64,000 bases of DNA from Paenibacillus humicus NBRC 102415 (GCF_004000905.1 NZ_BIMD01000026.1:1-64000); one strand, 5' to 3'; positions 45,503 through 54,660 are shown, numbered from the stretch's first letter. Notes: generated by a model not told the origin, from the sequence alone. Translations and numbers: made by a program.

Positions 45503-46126
45503 TCAGGCCGCCTTGCCGGCTGAAAAGGCGCGGGAGCGGGACTTCAGCCGCATGACGGGCAAATAGGAGCGCAGAGCGACGGTAATAGCGGCAGCGGCGA
45601 CATTTTTAAGCAGATCGGGCAGCAGGAACGGATAACAGCCGACCGCCATCGCTTTATCAAAAGAGAAGCCCGTGACATGCATCATCCATGGGATGCCGCC
45701 TACATAGACGAACAGCGAGCCGAACGTTTCCATGACGACGAGAATGAGCGCGAACGCTGCGACAGGATGGCGCCCCGCCTTGCTGCGAAGAATGGCCGTC
45801 ACGAGCAGGCCGATGATCAGCGCCGAGATCGGAAAGAACCAGATGAAGCCGCCGGTAGGTCCGGTCATATGCGCCAGTCCCCCTTGCGCCCGGTACAGGG
45901 GCAAGCCCGCCAGGGCGAGCAGGTTGACGAGCAGGATGCTCAGAAAGCCGTCCTTGCCTCCGAGGAACGCGCCGATGAGGGCGACGGCCATCGTCTGCAG
46001 GGTGAACGGAACGAGCGAGGACACTCCGGTGCTGATGGTGATGGAATTGAACACGACGAACAGGGCTCCGAACAGGGCGATGAATACGGCCCGACGCAGC
46101 GATTGGGATGACGACATCATAAACAT
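45503..46126 (-). CDS. bioY: Biotin transporter substrate-binding (S) component BioY
   Basis: Six-helix membrane protein (207 aa from ATG 46126) that captures biotin and pairs with an ECF module. Conserved segments: PFTLQTMAVALIGAFLGG (about 40-57), TGPTGGFIWFFPISALIIG (about 88-106). GAGGAGTGAA precedes the start; ATG codons at 46120 and 46117 are also possible. Divergent from a large fused ECF module gene, with a BirA-like operator in the 123-bp gap, which strongly suggests they form one biotin uptake system. Confidence 0.93.
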   Translation of the reverse strand: MFMMSSSQSLRRAVFIALFGALFVVFNSITISTGVSSLVPFTLQTMAVALIGAFLGGKDGFLSILLVNLLALAGLPLYRAQGGLAHMTGPTGGFIWFFPISALIIGLLVTAILRSKAGRHPVAAFALILVVMETFGSLFVYVGGIPWMMHVTGFSFDKAMAVGCYPFLLPDLLKNVAAAAITVALRSYLPVMRLKSRSRAFSAGKAA

Positions 46127-46159
46127 TTCACTCCTCAAATCGGTGGAATCAAGTTATAA

Positions 46160-46192
46160 TGTTAACCATGAACGAAGCGCAGAAGGTTAACA
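46160..46192. promoter_or_regulatory. BirA-like operator between bioY and the ECF fusion gene
   Basis: TGTTAACC (46160-46167) and GGTTAACA (46185-46192) form a perfect inverted repeat with a 17-nt spacer. BirA sites in Firmicutes and enterobacteria have the same half-sites with roughly 13-16 nt between them, so the match is good but the spacing slightly long. The left half-site abuts a TATAAT on the plus strand (46155-46160), so binding could block transcription. Confidence 0.75.
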
Positions 46193-46249
46193 AAACGGAT
46201 TTTAGCACAGCTTGCCTTCGTTGGGAAGGGAAATTTGGGAAGGCGGGAA

Positions 46250-49027
46250 ATGATGAGCAGGGCATCCGAAGAAATGGCCGTGCCGGCAGAGGCCGGCAAA
46301 CGGGAACCGGAGAGGGTTCATCGAGAGCAGACAGCCGGGCTCTTGAGAGAAGGCGATGGAAGGAGCGAAACGCTCCAGGGCGCAGAAGGGAGAACGCTCC
46401 TGTCTGTCGCCGATCTCGTCGTCTACCCCGAGGCTCCCGAGCAGCGGGAGCCGCTCCTGCAAGGCATTACGATGAAGATCAGGCAAGGGGAATGGGTACA
46501 TATCGTAGGGGCCAACGGAAGCGGAAAATCGACCTTGCTGCGCACCCTCGCCGGCCTCGGCAGAAACCCGCAGGCGGAGCAGAGCATCACCCGCATGCTG
46601 CCTTCGCCGTTTGATGCCAGGCCGCTGCCCGTCGTCCTCCAGCAGCCAGATGCCGCCATAACGGGCTCCACGCCATGGGAAGACCTCGTCATGGCTCTGG
46701 AATATGCAGGAATGAACGGTGCCGATATCATTCCGAGGGCGGAGGAGGCGCTGGCCGAGCTTGGCCTGTCCGCCTTGATGCACGCTCCCGTGTCCACCCT
46801 CTCGGGAGGGCAGAAGCAGCTGCTCGCGGCAGCCGGAGCGCTTGCAGCCGGATCCCCGGCCATGCTGTTCGACGAAGCGGCATCGATGCTGGACAACGAC
46901 TCGGCCCGCCTGCTGATGAAGCATGCCCGCGCCATGCAGCGGCGAGGCATCGCGATCGTATGGGTGACGCAGAACATGGACGAGCTCGAAGCCGGAGACC
47001 GGGTTTTTGCGCTCAAGGACGGACGAATGGTATGGGAAGGAAGCTCGGAACGCTTTTTCAGTCCGCTCGCTTCCGGGGAACCGCCTTGTCGTCTTGCGGG
47101 TCTGGAAGCTCCTTTCGCCGCGCGGACGGCCATGGAATTGAACGCGCTCGGCTTCGGCATGGGCGTCATGCCGTTGAACGCGGAAGAGCTCGCGGAACGG
47201 TGGAGCACGCATGGAACGGCTTCTCATGCCTTCCGAGCTGCTCCCCCTGCCGTCTCCCCGGAGATTTTTTCCTCGCTGGAACAGCTGAAGCCGCGGTCCG
47301 TTCCCCGGGACTTGATTCTCAGCGAAGCCGTTCCGAGAATTGCCGGAGCGGACGGAAGCCGCAGCTTCTCGGCCTGTTTTCGCGGAGGCAGGCTGACGCT
47401 GCTGGTCGGAGGCAACGGTTCGGGCAAATCGACGCTGCTGGAAACCTCCGGAGGTGTCAGGCCGCTGGCGTCAGGGGTCGTTCAGCTCGGAGAAGAGCCG
47501 CTCTGGAGCGGCCGGCGTCCGAACCGCGACGTCCTGCTGTCGCTCGGGATTGCCCTCCAGCAGGCCGAGACGCAGTGGTTCGCCAAAAGCGTGGTGGAGG
47601 AGCTTCATTATTCCGCGAAGCCCTACAGGCTTGCCGGAGAGGAAAGGAGCTCGAGGATCAGGGAAGCGATGGAGGCGGCCGGTCTGGACATGGAGCTGCT
47701 GGAGAGGGATCCTTGGACTCTCAGCGGCGGGCAGCAGCGTAGGCTGGCGCTCGCCTGCATTGTTGCAGGAAGGCCGGAGTGGCTGCTGCTGGACGAGCCA
47801 TCGGCCGGGCTGGATGCCGAGGGCACGGAGCGGCTGTGCTCCATCCTGCAGGCGCACCGCGCCGCAGGAGGCGGCGCCGTCGTTGCCGCCCACAGCCTCG
47901 ACGCGCTGCTGCCGATCGCGGACGAGGTCGCCATCATGGACGGCGGCGTTGTCTGCGAGGTCATGGAGGCATCCCGCTATGCCCGGTCGATCGCCCGGGA
48001 AGCCGGAGCTCCGCAGGCTTTGCAGGCGGCCGCCTGCTTCGGGCTGCTGGAAGCCGACGCCGTTCCCTGGCTCAGCCCGTCGGAGCTGGCCGGCCGGCTT
48101 GCTTCCGACAATCCTGCAGTTGCTCCGGGGAGAGCTTCCGAGCGGAAGAGAGAGAGCAGGCAAGGTACAGATTTGTCGGGCACTCGGGAAGATCAAGCGG
48201 GAGATCAAGCCGCGGGATGTAACGGCGATCGGGAAGAGGCCGGGAAAAAAGCTCAAACCGAGATTCGGAAAGCGGATCAAGAGAGGAAAGGCAAGGACTT
48301 AGGGAAAAGGATTGATCCGCGCGCTCTCATCGCCTCCTATCTGATGGTCGCCGCAGGCGTCCTTTCCCAGAAAAGCTGGCTTGGAATCGGGGTGTCCCTG
48401 GCAATTGCGCTGGCCATCCTAGTTCCGCTGCGTTCCTCGCTCCGAATCTACGCGGGAGCCGTGAAAGGGTACGGAGTGTTCGTGCTGACGCTGGCAGCCG
48501 TCGCGGGCATCGGCCTCGCGCCGCTTCAATTCCAATGGGAGCCTGCAGCGGACATGCTGCTGAGAATGCTGCGGCTCATGCTGGTCATGCTGCTCGGCTT
48601 GCCGCTGCTGGCCCTGCTGCCGCCGTTCCGGCTGCAGAAGGCCGCGGACCAGCTGCTGGCTCCGCTGGCCAAGGCCGGCTTGCCTGCAGCCCGGATCACC
48701 CTTCCGATCAGCCTGCTGTTCCGTTTCATTCCGATGCTGGCCGAGGAATGGCAGCGCTATGCGCTGATCGGGGCCGCCAGAGGGAAGTTCGCAAGCCGTC
48801 CCGGCCGCGTGCCTCCTTCCATGCTGTACCGGGCAGCCGTGCCGTACATGCTGTCGGTCCTCAGGCTTGGGGACAGAGCTGCGGATGCGCTGGAGGCCAA
48901 AGGGTTCGGGGCGGGAGACGGCATCAAAAGATCCGCCTTCAAGCTGCGGCTGTCGATGCGGGACGCACTGGCATTGGCGGCTGGCGCCGTCCTGTGGGGG
49001 GGACTCCGTTTCATCGCCCGGATATAG
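46250..49027 (+). CDS. Fused ECF transporter energy-coupling module (EcfA-EcfA'-EcfT)
   Basis: 925 aa. After about 45 variable residues come ABC ATPase 1 (about 48-290: Walker A GANGSGKST at 87, LSGGQ at 184, Walker B LFDEA at 206), ABC ATPase 2 (about 345-590: GGNGSGKST at 387, LSGGQ near 493, LLLDEP, H-loop H548), a charged linker (about 630-690), and an EcfT membrane domain (about 690-925) with the coupling motifs AARGKF and EAKGFG. In ECF transporters these are normally three proteins. The H-loop position of ATPase 1 is Gln241 (VTQNMDE) instead of His. Divergent bioY suggests biotin uptake. ATG 46250 or 46253 after GGGAAGGCGGG. Confidence 0.88.
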   Translation: MMSRASEEMAVPAEAGKREPERVHREQTAGLLREGDGRSETLQGAEGRTLLSVADLVVYPEAPEQREPLLQGITMKIRQGEWVHIVGANGSGKSTLLRTLAGLGRNPQAEQSITRMLPSPFDARPLPVVLQQPDAAITGSTPWEDLVMALEYAGMNGADIIPRAEEALAELGLSALMHAPVSTLSGGQKQLLAAAGALAAGSPAMLFDEAASMLDNDSARLLMKHARAMQRRGIAIVWVTQNMDELEAGDRVFALKDGRMVWEGSSERFFSPLASGEPPCRLAGLEAPFAARTAMELNALGFGMGVMPLNAEELAERWSTHGTASHAFRAAPPAVSPEIFSSLEQLKPRSVPRDLILSEAVPRIAGADGSRSFSACFRGGRLTLLVGGNGSGKSTLLETSGGVRPLASGVVQLGEEPLWSGRRPNRDVLLSLGIALQQAETQWFAKSVVEELHYSAKPYRLAGEERSSRIREAMEAAGLDMELLERDPWTLSGGQQRRLALACIVAGRPEWLLLDEPSAGLDAEGTERLCSILQAHRAAGGGAVVAAHSLDALLPIADEVAIMDGGVVCEVMEASRYARSIAREAGAPQALQAAACFGLLEADAVPWLSPSELAGRLASDNPAVAPGRASERKRESRQGTDLSGTREDQAGDQAAGCNGDREEAGKKAQTEIRKADQERKGKDLGKRIDPRALIASYLMVAAGVLSQKSWLGIGVSLAIALAILVPLRSSLRIYAGAVKGYGVFVLTLAAVAGIGLAPLQFQWEPAADMLLRMLRLMLVMLLGLPLLALLPPFRLQKAADQLLAPLAKAGLPAARITLPISLLFRFIPMLAEEWQRYALIGAARGKFASRPGRVPPSMLYRAAVPYMLSVLRLGDRAADALEAKGFGAGDGIKRSAFKLRLSMRDALALAAGAVLWGGLRFIARI

Positions 49028-49085
49028 GAAAAACGCCTCTAAAAGGGGTGTACACCCGACCACAGATCGCGGATAATGGAGCATA

Positions 49086-50396
49086 ATGGCAGAGGCGCTT
49101 CATCGCCTCCGTCCGGCATCCGAGAGAGAAGCGAAGGTGTGCATCGTGGAAGAAAAAGGGCGAAGTTCAAGAGCCCGCCTATTGAAGTTCGGCATGGTCA
49201 TGAGTCCGCGCGTCTGGCTGAATGCCCGGATCGACCTTACCGCAGCCTGCCTGTTCAGCCTGTTCAATGTCGTCATGAACCAGTTTTACCTGCTGTTCGC
49301 CCTCAAGCAGGGAGCATCCGATCTTCAAGCCGGCTTGCTGGCCGCCGCTCCGGCGATCGGTCTAGTGTTCTCCCCGTTATGGGCTTCCCTCGTCGAGAGA
49401 AGCGGCCGGCCGATGCCTTTCGTCGTGCTGCCCAACCTGATCGGCAGGCTGCTGCTGTTTCTTCCTGCCTTGTTCCCGGAGCCCGGCGTATACGTCGCGG
49501 CGGCTGTGATCTTCCAGCTGCTCATGGGCATCCAGGCGCCGGCCTACGCCTCCCTCATCTCGCAGGTCTATCCTTCCGAGCTGAGAGGCCGGCTGATGGG
49601 GTACGTCCGAATGGCTGCAGGCGCGGTCACCATTCCGCTGGCCTATCTCGTCGGCATCTGGGCGGATGCGTCGGGGCCAGCCGGCCCGCTTATGGCCGCT
49701 TCCGTCATGGGCGTATCGTCCATCCTGCTCTTCAAGACGATGAAGCTGCGCAAGCAGCCTCCAAGAGCGGTGCCTACGGCGCGCTTCAGCTTCCGCTCCC
49801 AGTGGGATCTTGTGCGCTCGAACCGTCCGCTGGCCGTATTCCTGCTCGCGACGACGTTTGCCGGCTTCGGCAACATGCTGGCCAATCCGCTGTACCAGAT
49901 CGTGCAGGTTCAGGTGCTGAATCTGACGAGCACCGAAGCGGGCTATGCGCGGGTCGCGTATTTTGCAGCGCTGCTGCTCACCTATTTGATCGCCGGCCGG
50001 GTGCTGGACCGGTTCGATATCCGCCACACGCTGTTATGCGGCATATGCGCATACGCGGTCGTTCCGATGCTTTACGGCTTATGGGGCACGTACGAGGCGG
50101 TCATCGTCGGCAACGCCGTGCAGGGAATCGGGGAAGCGATCTGGGATATCGGCATTCTCGCTTTCGTGTTCCGGCTGGCTCCCGGACGCGAAGGAACCGT
50201 ATTCGGCCTCCATCTCATGCTGTTCGGCATCCGGGGGTCGATCGGACCGCTGCTCGGCACCGCCTTCTCGGGCCAGCTCACGCTCATGCTGCTGATCGCT
50301 TCCGCATGCGGATGGATCGGCACGCTGCTCTTCTTTGCCGGCAGCCGCGACAAGGCCGGTCCGGGTTTGCCGCTCTCCGCCAGCCTCCGCGGCTGA
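49086..50396 (+). CDS. MFS transporter
   Basis: Membrane exporter of the major facilitator superfamily with about 12 predicted helices. From ATG 49086 it has 436 aa; GTG 49146 with GAAGGTG upstream would give 416 aa and may be the true start, since residues 1-35 are hydrophilic. Signature-like segment GRLMGYVRMAAGAVT lies between helices. It starts 58 bp after the ECF module gene, with a palindrome GGGTGTACACCC in the gap, and ends in a terminator. Substrate unknown; an overlapping frame (49076-50455) is only a shadow. Confidence 0.82.
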   Translation: MAEALHRLRPASEREAKVCIVEEKGRSSRARLLKFGMVMSPRVWLNARIDLTAACLFSLFNVVMNQFYLLFALKQGASDLQAGLLAAAPAIGLVFSPLWASLVERSGRPMPFVVLPNLIGRLLLFLPALFPEPGVYVAAAVIFQLLMGIQAPAYASLISQVYPSELRGRLMGYVRMAAGAVTIPLAYLVGIWADASGPAGPLMAASVMGVSSILLFKTMKLRKQPPRAVPTARFSFRSQWDLVRSNRPLAVFLLATTFAGFGNMLANPLYQIVQVQVLNLTSTEAGYARVAYFAALLLTYLIAGRVLDRFDIRHTLLCGICAYAVVPMLYGLWGTYEAVIVGNAVQGIGEAIWDIGILAFVFRLAPGREGTVFGLHLMLFGIRGSIGPLLGTAFSGQLTLMLLIASACGWIGTLLFFAGSRDKAGPGLPLSASLRG

Positions 50397-50443
50397 ATGG
50401 CGGATGGCCTCAAGGCCGATCGGCCGCTTCATTCCGTTGTTCC

Positions 50444-50468
50444 GCCGCGCGCTGACGCGGCTTTTTTT
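50444..50468 (+). terminator. Rho-independent terminator after the MFS gene
   Basis: GCCGCG (50444-50449) / CGCGGC (50456-50461), then seven Ts. Confidence 0.8.
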
Positions 50469-50659
50469 ATCGGACAAAAAGCCGGATTCCGTCAGACGGC
50501 CATCTTGTTCCCGATCCATGCCTTCGATTCAGAGGCCGGGGAACGGGCCGTCCGTCCTGATCGAAGAAACTTTCGGGGCCGCCCTGTCGTCAATGAATCA
50601 GATTCTATCGCTTGCCGCCAGCCTGCGGGCATAACGGCAAGCCCGGAAGGAGAACCGAT

Positions 50660-51217
50660 ATGCCTGATGTTCCGTCCGTTCCCCAGGGCGATCTGCGGCC
50701 GCCCGGCAAGCGCCGGCGCGTGGCCGAGATGCTCCTGACGCTCCTGACGGCAGCTCTTGCCTCGCTGCTGCTCCAGCAGTTCGCTTTTGCGCAGACCGAA
50801 GTGCGCAACATCAGCATGCAGACGACTCTTACGGAAGGCGAAAGGCTGGTCGAGAACAAGCTGGCCTATGTGTTCGGGAACCCCCAGCGAGGGGATATCG
50901 TCATCATCTATGGACCGGAAAGCCCGCTCAGGCTCGTGAAAAGGGTAATCGGACTGCCCGGCGACCGTCTTGATTTCCGGGATGGAACCGTCTATCTCAA
51001 CGAGGACGCGCTGACGGAGCCTTACGCCAAGGGGGCGACCTTCCCGGAAGGCCTGAGGCTTCCGTTCACGGTGCCGGAAGGGACGGTATTCGTCATGGGA
51101 GACAATCGCGAGCATAGCGAGGACAGCAGGGATCTGGGGCCGATCCGCATGAGCAGCCTGGAGGGCAAGATCGTATTCCGGCTGTGGCCGCTCGGCAAGG
51201 CAGGACCTTTGGACTGA
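50660..51217 (+). CDS. Type I signal peptidase
   Basis: Membrane-bound peptidase cleaving secretory signal peptides. 185 aa with one N-terminal membrane helix (about 20-45). The catalytic Ser sits in NISMQTTL (about 51-58), where the usual proline after SMx is Thr; the general-base Lys is in VKRVIGLPGD (about 93-102), and box E GDNREHSEDSRDLGPI (about 153-168) is intact. ATG 50660 follows GGAAGGAGAACCG. About 190 bp upstream hold no recognisable gene. Which preproteins it serves is unknown. Confidence 0.9.
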   Translation: MPDVPSVPQGDLRPPGKRRRVAEMLLTLLTAALASLLLQQFAFAQTEVRNISMQTTLTEGERLVENKLAYVFGNPQRGDIVIIYGPESPLRLVKRVIGLPGDRLDFRDGTVYLNEDALTEPYAKGATFPEGLRLPFTVPEGTVFVMGDNREHSEDSRDLGPIRMSSLEGKIVFRLWPLGKAGPLD

Positions 51218-51289
51218 AGCCTGAGCCGTTGCTTGTCAAAAAGGAAAGAGGAGCAATGTTTCATCCGCTATCACCGAAGGGAGGCGCTC

Positions 51290-52267
51290 ATGCCGTTCAC
51301 TTTTTCCCATCCGCTCTACGCCGCGCCGCTGCGCCGGCTTGCGCCCGCCTTGAGCTTGAGCGGGCTCGTTCTCGGCAGCATGATTCCGGACATGGAATAT
51401 TTCATCGCCATGAACTCCTACCGGAGCATCGGACATTCGCTGACCGGATTCATTGGGATGGGCATACCGTTGAGCCTGGCTTTCTTATCGGCTTGGGAGA
51501 ACATCCTGAAGCCTGTCCTGCCGAAGCTTCTGCCGTCGCTGGGCGGCGTCGACCGATATGCCGAAACGCTGCTTGGACGCCGTGACAACACGCCGGCAAG
51601 CGCCGCGGGCTGGGCGCTCCTTCTTGTCTCCCTGTTCATCGGCTTCTGGTCGCATCTCTTCGTCGACGGGATGACGCATACGAACGGATGGCTGGTAGCG
51701 AGGCATCACTCGCTGTACCGGATCGAAGCGGGGCTTCCCTTGTATAAATGGCTGCAGTACGGGCTGTCCTTGCTCGGCTTGCTGCTGCCCGGCGTTTGGC
51801 TGCTCGGGGATTACATCCGCTGGTACATGAAGGAAGGGCGCCGCCGCAAGAGAAGCAAGCCGGCTCCGAAATGGGGGGCGGCAGCGGCCGCCGCCTCCGC
51901 CGGATTTCTGCTCCTGGCAGGCAAGATTCTCTTCGAGCCGAACGCCGACAATATTGTTCTGTGGCTCGTAGCCGGCTGTTCCGCGGCGCTCTTCGGCTGG
52001 TTCGTCGCGGGAGTGCTGTCTGCCGGAGCGCAAAGGAAGCGCCTGCCAGCCGCCATGATGGGGCTGCTGCTGCTGGCTGTCTTGATTGCCGCCTTCAAGG
52101 GCTATCGGATGGCCGCGGAGTTGAGTTACGGCATCCAGGGGCAAGGCACGGCCGCTTGGCTGCTGTACATTTGGCTATTCTCCCTGGGGGTATGGCTGCT
52201 GTCCAGAATCGGAGGGAGCGGCATGGCCCGCGCCGATCACAGCGGCGGCATCCGCATGTTTCGATAG
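51290..52267 (+). CDS. DUF4184 family membrane protein
   Basis: 325 aa with about six to seven membrane helices. Begins MPFTFSHPLYAAPLRRL and has GSMIPDMEYF (about 24-33) and SHLFVDGMTH (about 120-129), whose His/Asp residues are typical of DUF4184 and recall metal-dependent membrane hydrolases; that role is speculation. ATG 51290 after AAGGGAGG. It follows the signal peptidase gene by 72 bp. Confidence 0.82.
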   Translation: MPFTFSHPLYAAPLRRLAPALSLSGLVLGSMIPDMEYFIAMNSYRSIGHSLTGFIGMGIPLSLAFLSAWENILKPVLPKLLPSLGGVDRYAETLLGRRDNTPASAAGWALLLVSLFIGFWSHLFVDGMTHTNGWLVARHHSLYRIEAGLPLYKWLQYGLSLLGLLLPGVWLLGDYIRWYMKEGRRRKRSKPAPKWGAAAAAASAGFLLLAGKILFEPNADNIVLWLVAGCSAALFGWFVAGVLSAGAQRKRLPAAMMGLLLLAVLIAAFKGYRMAAELSYGIQGQGTAAWLLYIWLFSLGVWLLSRIGGSGMARADHSGGIRMFR

Positions 52268-52283
52268 GCCATGAAATGAATTC

Positions 52284-52307
52284 GCCGGGAGCTGCTCCCG
52301 GCTTTTT
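52284..52307 (+). terminator. Rho-independent terminator after the DUF4184 gene
   Basis: GCCGGGAGC / GCTCCCGGC stem (52284-52292 / 52294-52302), five Ts. Confidence 0.85.
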
Positions 52308-52449
52308 GCGGTTCTATTCTTCGTTCATAATGGGATGTATCCAAGCCATAGTTTATAATTTTGTAAGAAATGGTACCCTAATGGTTTAGATCTATCCTTT
52401 AGAATGGACATTGAAGCTGCCGCAGACGGCGCTCGGAGGGAGGAGCACC

Positions 52450-53910
52450 ATGTCGATCCGTTTCAAGCTGCTGCTGTCCTACATCGCCATGGCTGCCGTT
52501 CCTCTCGTGCTGGTGACTGCGGCCATGTCATTCATGGTGTATATGATGGGCTACCAGGATATGCGGGATTTCTTTGAAAAGAACCGGGACAAGGAGTACG
52601 GGCAAGCCGTCCAGTTCGGCGAGCTGTGGTATGTGCTCCAGCATGATTCCGGCAAGCTGCTGGACGATGCCTATCTCAAGCAGATCGACAGCCGGATGAA
52701 CGAGGTCCGCAGCGGCTTCGTCCTGGAGAAGGACGGAGCCATCGCTTATTCCTCGTCGCTTGCCTTGGACAGCGGGCAGCCGGAGAAGCTGCTCAGCCAG
52801 AAAGGCAATATTCGCGATCCTTTAACGATCGGTTCTTTCAGCTATGAAGTGTTCCATGCCGGGTTCACTTATCCGGACGGAACTCCCGGCAAGGCGGCGA
52901 TGTTCAGGCTCAGCGAAGCCATACCGGTCTATCTGAGGCCGCTGATCACGATGCTGCTGCTGCTGGCCGTCGGCCTGATGAGCGCCTTTATGGCGCTGAT
53001 CGTATCCCGCTCCATCACCAGGCCGCTGTCGCGGCTCAAAAATGCGGCTTTGTCGCTCAAGGAAGGTAATCTGGAGCCTGTTCCGCTGCCGTCCGGCAAT
53101 AACGAAATCGGCCAGGTCGGGACTGCTTTCGAGGAGATGCGAAGCCGCCTGAAGCTGACGATCGAGCAGATGCAGCAGTATGAGGAGAACCGCAAGATGC
53201 TGCTGTCCCACATCTCCCATGATCTCAAGACCCCGATTACGGCCGTCAGAGGGTATGTGGAGGGAATGCTCGACGGAGTCGCCGACACGCCGGAGAAGCA
53301 GGAGAGATATCTCCGGACCGTATTCCGCAAAGCGAAGGATATGGACAGGCTGATCGACGAGCTCTTCCTCTACTCCAAGCTGGATCTGCACAAGGAGGAA
53401 TTTCTGTTCCGGCGAATCGACCTCAAGGCTTTTCTGCGGCATTACCTGGAGGAAAAAAGCTTCGAGCTCGAGAAATCGGGCATCCTGCTCTCGGCCCATA
53501 TCGGCGGCGGGCCCAGTCCGATGCATGCGATGGCCGATCCGGAAAAGCTCGGCAGAGCGCTGGACAATATGCTGGACAACAGCGCCAAGTACATGTCGCT
53601 GGCAAGCTCGGATGAGCGAAAGGTCGTCTTGAGGCTCGAAGCGGCTGCTGAGGCTGCCGAAATCATTATCGAGGATACCGGACCCGGAATCGACGAGGAG
53701 GCGCTGCCCTTCGTGTTCGACCGCTTCTACCGCGCGGAGATGTCCCGCAATCCGGAAACGGGCGGCAGCGGCCTCGGGCTCGCTATCGTCAGGCAGATCG
53801 CAGAAGGACACGGAGGCTCCGTAGCGGCGCGCAACAGGGCGGAGGGAGGAGCGGCGTTCATGATGCGGCTGCCTCTGGAAACCGCCGGTCCCAAGGAGGC
53901 GAAACCATGA
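52450..53910 (+). CDS. Sensor histidine kinase
   Basis: 486 aa: membrane helix (about 8-30), extracellular sensor region (about 35-155), second helix (about 160-185), HAMP (about 186-240), HisKA with LSHISHDLKTPITAVRGY (phosphorylated His about residue 258), and HATPase_c with DNMLDNSAKY, EDTGPGIDEE and GGSGLGLAIV. OmpR-type partner regulator follows with a 4-bp overlap. In an operon with an RND exporter, so its likely job is to sense cell-envelope or drug stress; the signal is unknown. ATG 52450 after GGAGGGAGGAGCACC. Confidence 0.92.
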   Translation: MSIRFKLLLSYIAMAAVPLVLVTAAMSFMVYMMGYQDMRDFFEKNRDKEYGQAVQFGELWYVLQHDSGKLLDDAYLKQIDSRMNEVRSGFVLEKDGAIAYSSSLALDSGQPEKLLSQKGNIRDPLTIGSFSYEVFHAGFTYPDGTPGKAAMFRLSEAIPVYLRPLITMLLLLAVGLMSAFMALIVSRSITRPLSRLKNAALSLKEGNLEPVPLPSGNNEIGQVGTAFEEMRSRLKLTIEQMQQYEENRKMLLSHISHDLKTPITAVRGYVEGMLDGVADTPEKQERYLRTVFRKAKDMDRLIDELFLYSKLDLHKEEFLFRRIDLKAFLRHYLEEKSFELEKSGILLSAHIGGGPSPMHAMADPEKLGRALDNMLDNSAKYMSLASSDERKVVLRLEAAAEAAEIIIEDTGPGIDEEALPFVFDRFYRAEMSRNPETGGSGLGLAIVRQIAEGHGGSVAARNRAEGGAAFMMRLPLETAGPKEAKP

Positions 53911-54599
53911 AACGCGTGTTGATCATCGAAGACGAAAGCTCCATTGCGGAATTGCAGCGCGATTATTTGGAGAGCCACGGATTCGAGGCGGATATCGAGC
54001 AGCGGGGAGACACCGGTCTCGCACGCGCGCTCCAGCATCCCTACGATCTCGTCATTTTGGACCTGATGCTTCCGTTTGCGGACGGGTTCGAAATATGCCG
54101 CCGGCTGCGCAAGGAAAAGGATGTCCCTATCCTCATGATTTCCGCCAAGAAAGAGGATATTGATAAAATCCGCGGCCTCGGGCTCGGAGCGGACGATTAT
54201 ATGACCAAGCCGTTCAGCCCCGGCGAAATGGTGGCAAGGGTGCAGGCCCATCTGTCCCGCTACGACCGGCTGACCGGCAAGGCGACGGCCGCCGAGGGAG
54301 AGAGGCTGCGCATCCGCGGGCTGCTCATCGACAAGTCCGCCCGCCAGGTGTTCGTCAATGGAGAAGAGGCGGCTCTGACGAACAAGGAATATGAGCTGCT
54401 CCTGCTGCTCGCTTCCCATCCGGGCCGGGTATTCGGCAAGGAGGAGCTGTTCGAGAGAGTCTGGGGCCTTGACTCCATCGGGGACATCGCCACCTTGACG
54501 GTGCATGTCCGCAGGCTGCGGGAGAAGATCGAGGAGGTCCCCTCCGAGCCCAAATTCATCGAGACGGTGTGGGGCATCGGCTACAGGCTGAGGGCGTAA
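53907..54599 (+). CDS. OmpR-family response regulator
   Basis: 230 aa. Receiver domain with acidic pocket EDES (about 8-11), phospho-acceptor Asp in VILDLMLPFADGFE (about 52) and Lys in MTKPFSPGE (about 101); C-terminal winged-helix DNA-binding domain (about 130-228) with LTNKEYELLLLLASHPGRVF. ATG overlaps the kinase stop (ATGA). Probably controls the RND exporter gene 61 bp downstream. Confidence 0.95.
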   Translation: MKRVLIIEDESSIAELQRDYLESHGFEADIEQRGDTGLARALQHPYDLVILDLMLPFADGFEICRRLRKEKDVPILMISAKKEDIDKIRGLGLGADDYMTKPFSPGEMVARVQAHLSRYDRLTGKATAAEGERLRIRGLLIDKSARQVFVNGEEAALTNKEYELLLLLASHPGRVFGKEELFERVWGLDSIGDIATLTVHVRRLREKIEEVPSEPKFIETVWGIGYRLRA

Positions 54600-54660
54600 C
54601 GCGGCTGGCTGCCGCTGTACCGCATAGAGAGAAATCATACGATAGAGGAGTGAAGTCAGG

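Noticed and set aside
49076-50455. Plus-strand open frame overlapping the MFS gene in another frame
   Set aside because: Arg/Ser-rich, no membrane helices; the 49086-50396 frame encodes a clear 12-helix transporter.
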